From NCBI GenBank assembly GCA_035656335.1, contig DASRSS010000316.1:1-23892 (forward strand): a stretch of DNA of 23,892 nucleotides, read 5' to 3'. The stretch comes from DASRSS01 sp035656335 (GTDB lineage Bacteria; Actinomycetota; Actinomycetes; Mycobacteriales; Jatrophihabitantaceae). The translations under genes and the position numbers were made by a program. The notes beneath the pieces are model-generated. The model searched no databases. It was not told where the DNA came from and was given only the letters and a program-made list of their open reading frames with translations. Below are positions 22,960 to 23,892 of this stretch, in pieces. The first letter of the stretch is position 1, and every line of letters begins with the position of its first letter.

Positions 22960-23658
22960 TCAGCTCGCGCGGAACAGGTGCACGTCGCCGCTGCCGGTAC
23001 GCGCCCGCACGCTGATCGGACGGCCCTGGCTCGCCGGCCGGTCCACGATCGCCAGCTCGGAGTCGACGTGTCCCGAGCCGGTCTGGATGTCCAGCCGGGC
23101 CGGGCGCCCCGCGGGCAGCCCGATCTGCAGGTCGCCGCTGCCCCAGGTTGCGTTGAACGAGCCGTCGATGCGCGCGAACCGCGCGGACCCGGACCCGGAC
23201 CGGGAGTTGACCGATCCGTCCACCCGCTCGATCCGGCACCGCCCGCTGCCGTAGCGCAGCCGCAGGTCACCGGTGACGTGCTCGATACTGATGTTGGCCG
23301 AGCCGGCGGCGATGTCGGCTCCGCTCGCGCGGCCGGTGATCGTCACGTCGGCCGACACGGTGGAGATCTTCATCGCGGTGTCGGCCGGCACCCGGATCAG
23401 GGCGTCGAGGGCCAGCTTGCCGCGGTTGCTCGCGAACACCATGTCGAACAGGCCGCCTTCGCGCGGCGCGACGACCCACAGGGTGCGCCCGCGCAGGTCG
23501 ACGTCCACCTGGTCGGCGATGTCGGAGCCGGCCTGGCGGGGGATCAGCTCGACCGATGCCTCGGTCAGGCCCTCGACCGCTTCGACCGTGACCGCGCCGC
23601 GGCCGAGCCGGGCGTGCAGGTTGATCGGTCCGTCCAGCGGAAACGTGCGTGTGGTCAT
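22960..23658 (-). CDS. DUF4097 beta-repeat protein
   Basis: The 232-aa protein is built from short beta-strand repeats with recurring GSG turns (SADVTITGRASG, RYGSGRCRIERVDG, RSGSGSARFARIDG, TWGSGDLQIGLPAG, QTGSGHVDSELAI, RTGSGDVHLF). This is typical of the DUF4097 family, predicted to fold as a beta-solenoid. There is no signal peptide or membrane helix. The frame is open upstream to 23784, but the ATG at 23658 has a perfect AAGGAG six bases before it and begins the recognisable domain, so I use that. It lies 29 bp after the HicB-like gene, and in actinobacteria these two families often occur together. The function is unknown; a scaffold or adhesion role would be a guess. Confidence 0.85.
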   Translation of the reverse strand: MTTRTFPLDGPINLHARLGRGAVTVEAVEGLTEASVELIPRQAGSDIADQVDVDLRGRTLWVVAPREGGLFDMVFASNRGKLALDALIRVPADTAMKISTVSADVTITGRASGADIAAGSANISIEHVTGDLRLRYGSGRCRIERVDGSVNSRSGSGSARFARIDGSFNATWGSGDLQIGLPAGRPARLDIQTGSGHVDSELAIVDRPASQGRPISVRARTGSGDVHLFRAS

Positions 23659-23664
23659 GCGTAG

Positions 23665-23670
23665 CTCCTT
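23665..23670 (-). promoter_or_regulatory. Ribosome binding site fixing the DUF4097 start
   Basis: AAGGAG on the minus strand lies 6 nt before ATG 23658. It is the best Shine-Dalgarno match in the window and decides against the longer open frame. Confidence 0.7.
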
Positions 23671-23687
23671 GGGAAAGTCGAGTCGGC

Positions 23688-23892
23688 TCAGCCGTTGATC
23701 CAGCCGGTGACGCGTTGGGGGTTGTGGCCGCGGCCGGCCTTGCGGGCGGCTGCGTAACCGGCCGCGCCGGTCCACTGCGCCCACGGCGGCGCGAGCGCGG
23801 CCTCGGCGGCGCGCACCAGCCAGGTGTTCACCGAGACGCCCGCGGCCGCGGCCGCCTGCTCGACGTCCGTCTTGAGCGACTCGGGCAGGCGC
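23688..23892 (-). CDS. HicB-like ribbon-helix-helix protein, 3' end only
   Basis: The last 67 codons of a minus-strand gene are present; the start lies beyond the window edge at 23892. The visible part opens with RLPESLKTDVEQAAAAAGVS and VNTWLVRAAEAAL, a ribbon-helix-helix unit like the Arc/HicB C-terminal DNA-binding region. It ends in a basic tail (AARKAGRGHNPQRVTGW). Databases usually label such proteins as HicB-family antitoxins, but in actinobacteria they commonly precede DUF4097 genes with no HicA toxin, as here. It is probably a small DNA-binding protein in the same operon as the DUF4097 gene. The N-terminal domain cannot be judged. Confidence 0.75.
   Translation of the reverse strand, partial: RLPESLKTDVEQAAAAAGVSVNTWLVRAAEAALAPPWAQWTGAAGYAAARKAGRGHNPQRVTGWING

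Noticed and set aside
23688..23892. HicAB toxin-antitoxin module at the right edge
   Set aside because: No HicA-like toxin is visible, and the partner gene is a DUF4097 beta-repeat protein.
1..23892. CRISPR arrays, insertion sequences, tRNA or rRNA genes, prophage genes
   Set aside because: No direct-repeat array, transposase or integrase signature, cloverleaf-like sequence or rRNA segment was recognised on either strand.

Overview
The window is chromosomal DNA from a very GC-rich actinobacterium. Third codon positions are almost all G or C. Several genes start a few bases after a TANNNT -10 box (leaderless style), and the rpsO-pnp and M16 peptidase-dapB pairs are an actinobacterial arrangement. 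I cannot name the species. Nothing looks recently acquired: there is no transposase, integrase, tRNA gene, rRNA gene or CRISPR array, and base composition is even throughout.

Layout. (1) 37-2519: edd-eda, the two dedicated Entner-Doudoroff enzymes, overlapping by 4 bp. (2) 2520-5525: rpsO and pnp, with a hairpin terminator between them, a hairpin touching the pnp ribosome binding site, and a perfect 19-bp stem after pnp. (3) 5558-11516: an MFS exporter-like gene, then a tightly packed sulfate uptake operon (lipoprotein, two permeases, ATPase). It is followed by a cysteine-free Rrf2 regulator resembling M. tuberculosis Rv1287 and a macro-domain hydrolase. A 16-bp dyad in the sulfate promoter is the probable operator. 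This block lies between pnp and the M16 peptidase. (4) 11537-14073: M16 peptidase, dapB and a small membrane protein, transcribed rightward. (5) 14058-15178 on the minus strand: a TrmL-type tRNA methyltransferase and a DUF2461 protein. (6) 15363-18152: a secreted sedolisin (S53) protease with an intact catalytic site, no visible propeptide domain and a long beta-rich tail. (7) 18162-19354 on the minus strand: a GNAT acetyltransferase and a DedA membrane protein. (8) 19418-22942: a YcaQ/AlkX-type DNA glycosylase, a MarR regulator and an ABC exporter; two near-identical 16-bp palindromes, 22 bp apart, fill the promoter of marR. (9) 22960-23892 on the minus strand: a DUF4097 protein and the 3' end of a HicB-like ribbon-helix-helix gene.

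Most genes are housekeeping or common accessory genes. The parts most worth a second look are regulatory: the MarR double operator beside a DNA-crosslink glycosylase and an exporter, the sulfate/Rrf2 dyad with its linked macro-domain gene, the pnp leader hairpin, the 19-bp nested hairpin after pnp, and the repeated leaderless promoter layout. I found no clear, wholly new multigene system. No coding gap exceeds about 240 bases.
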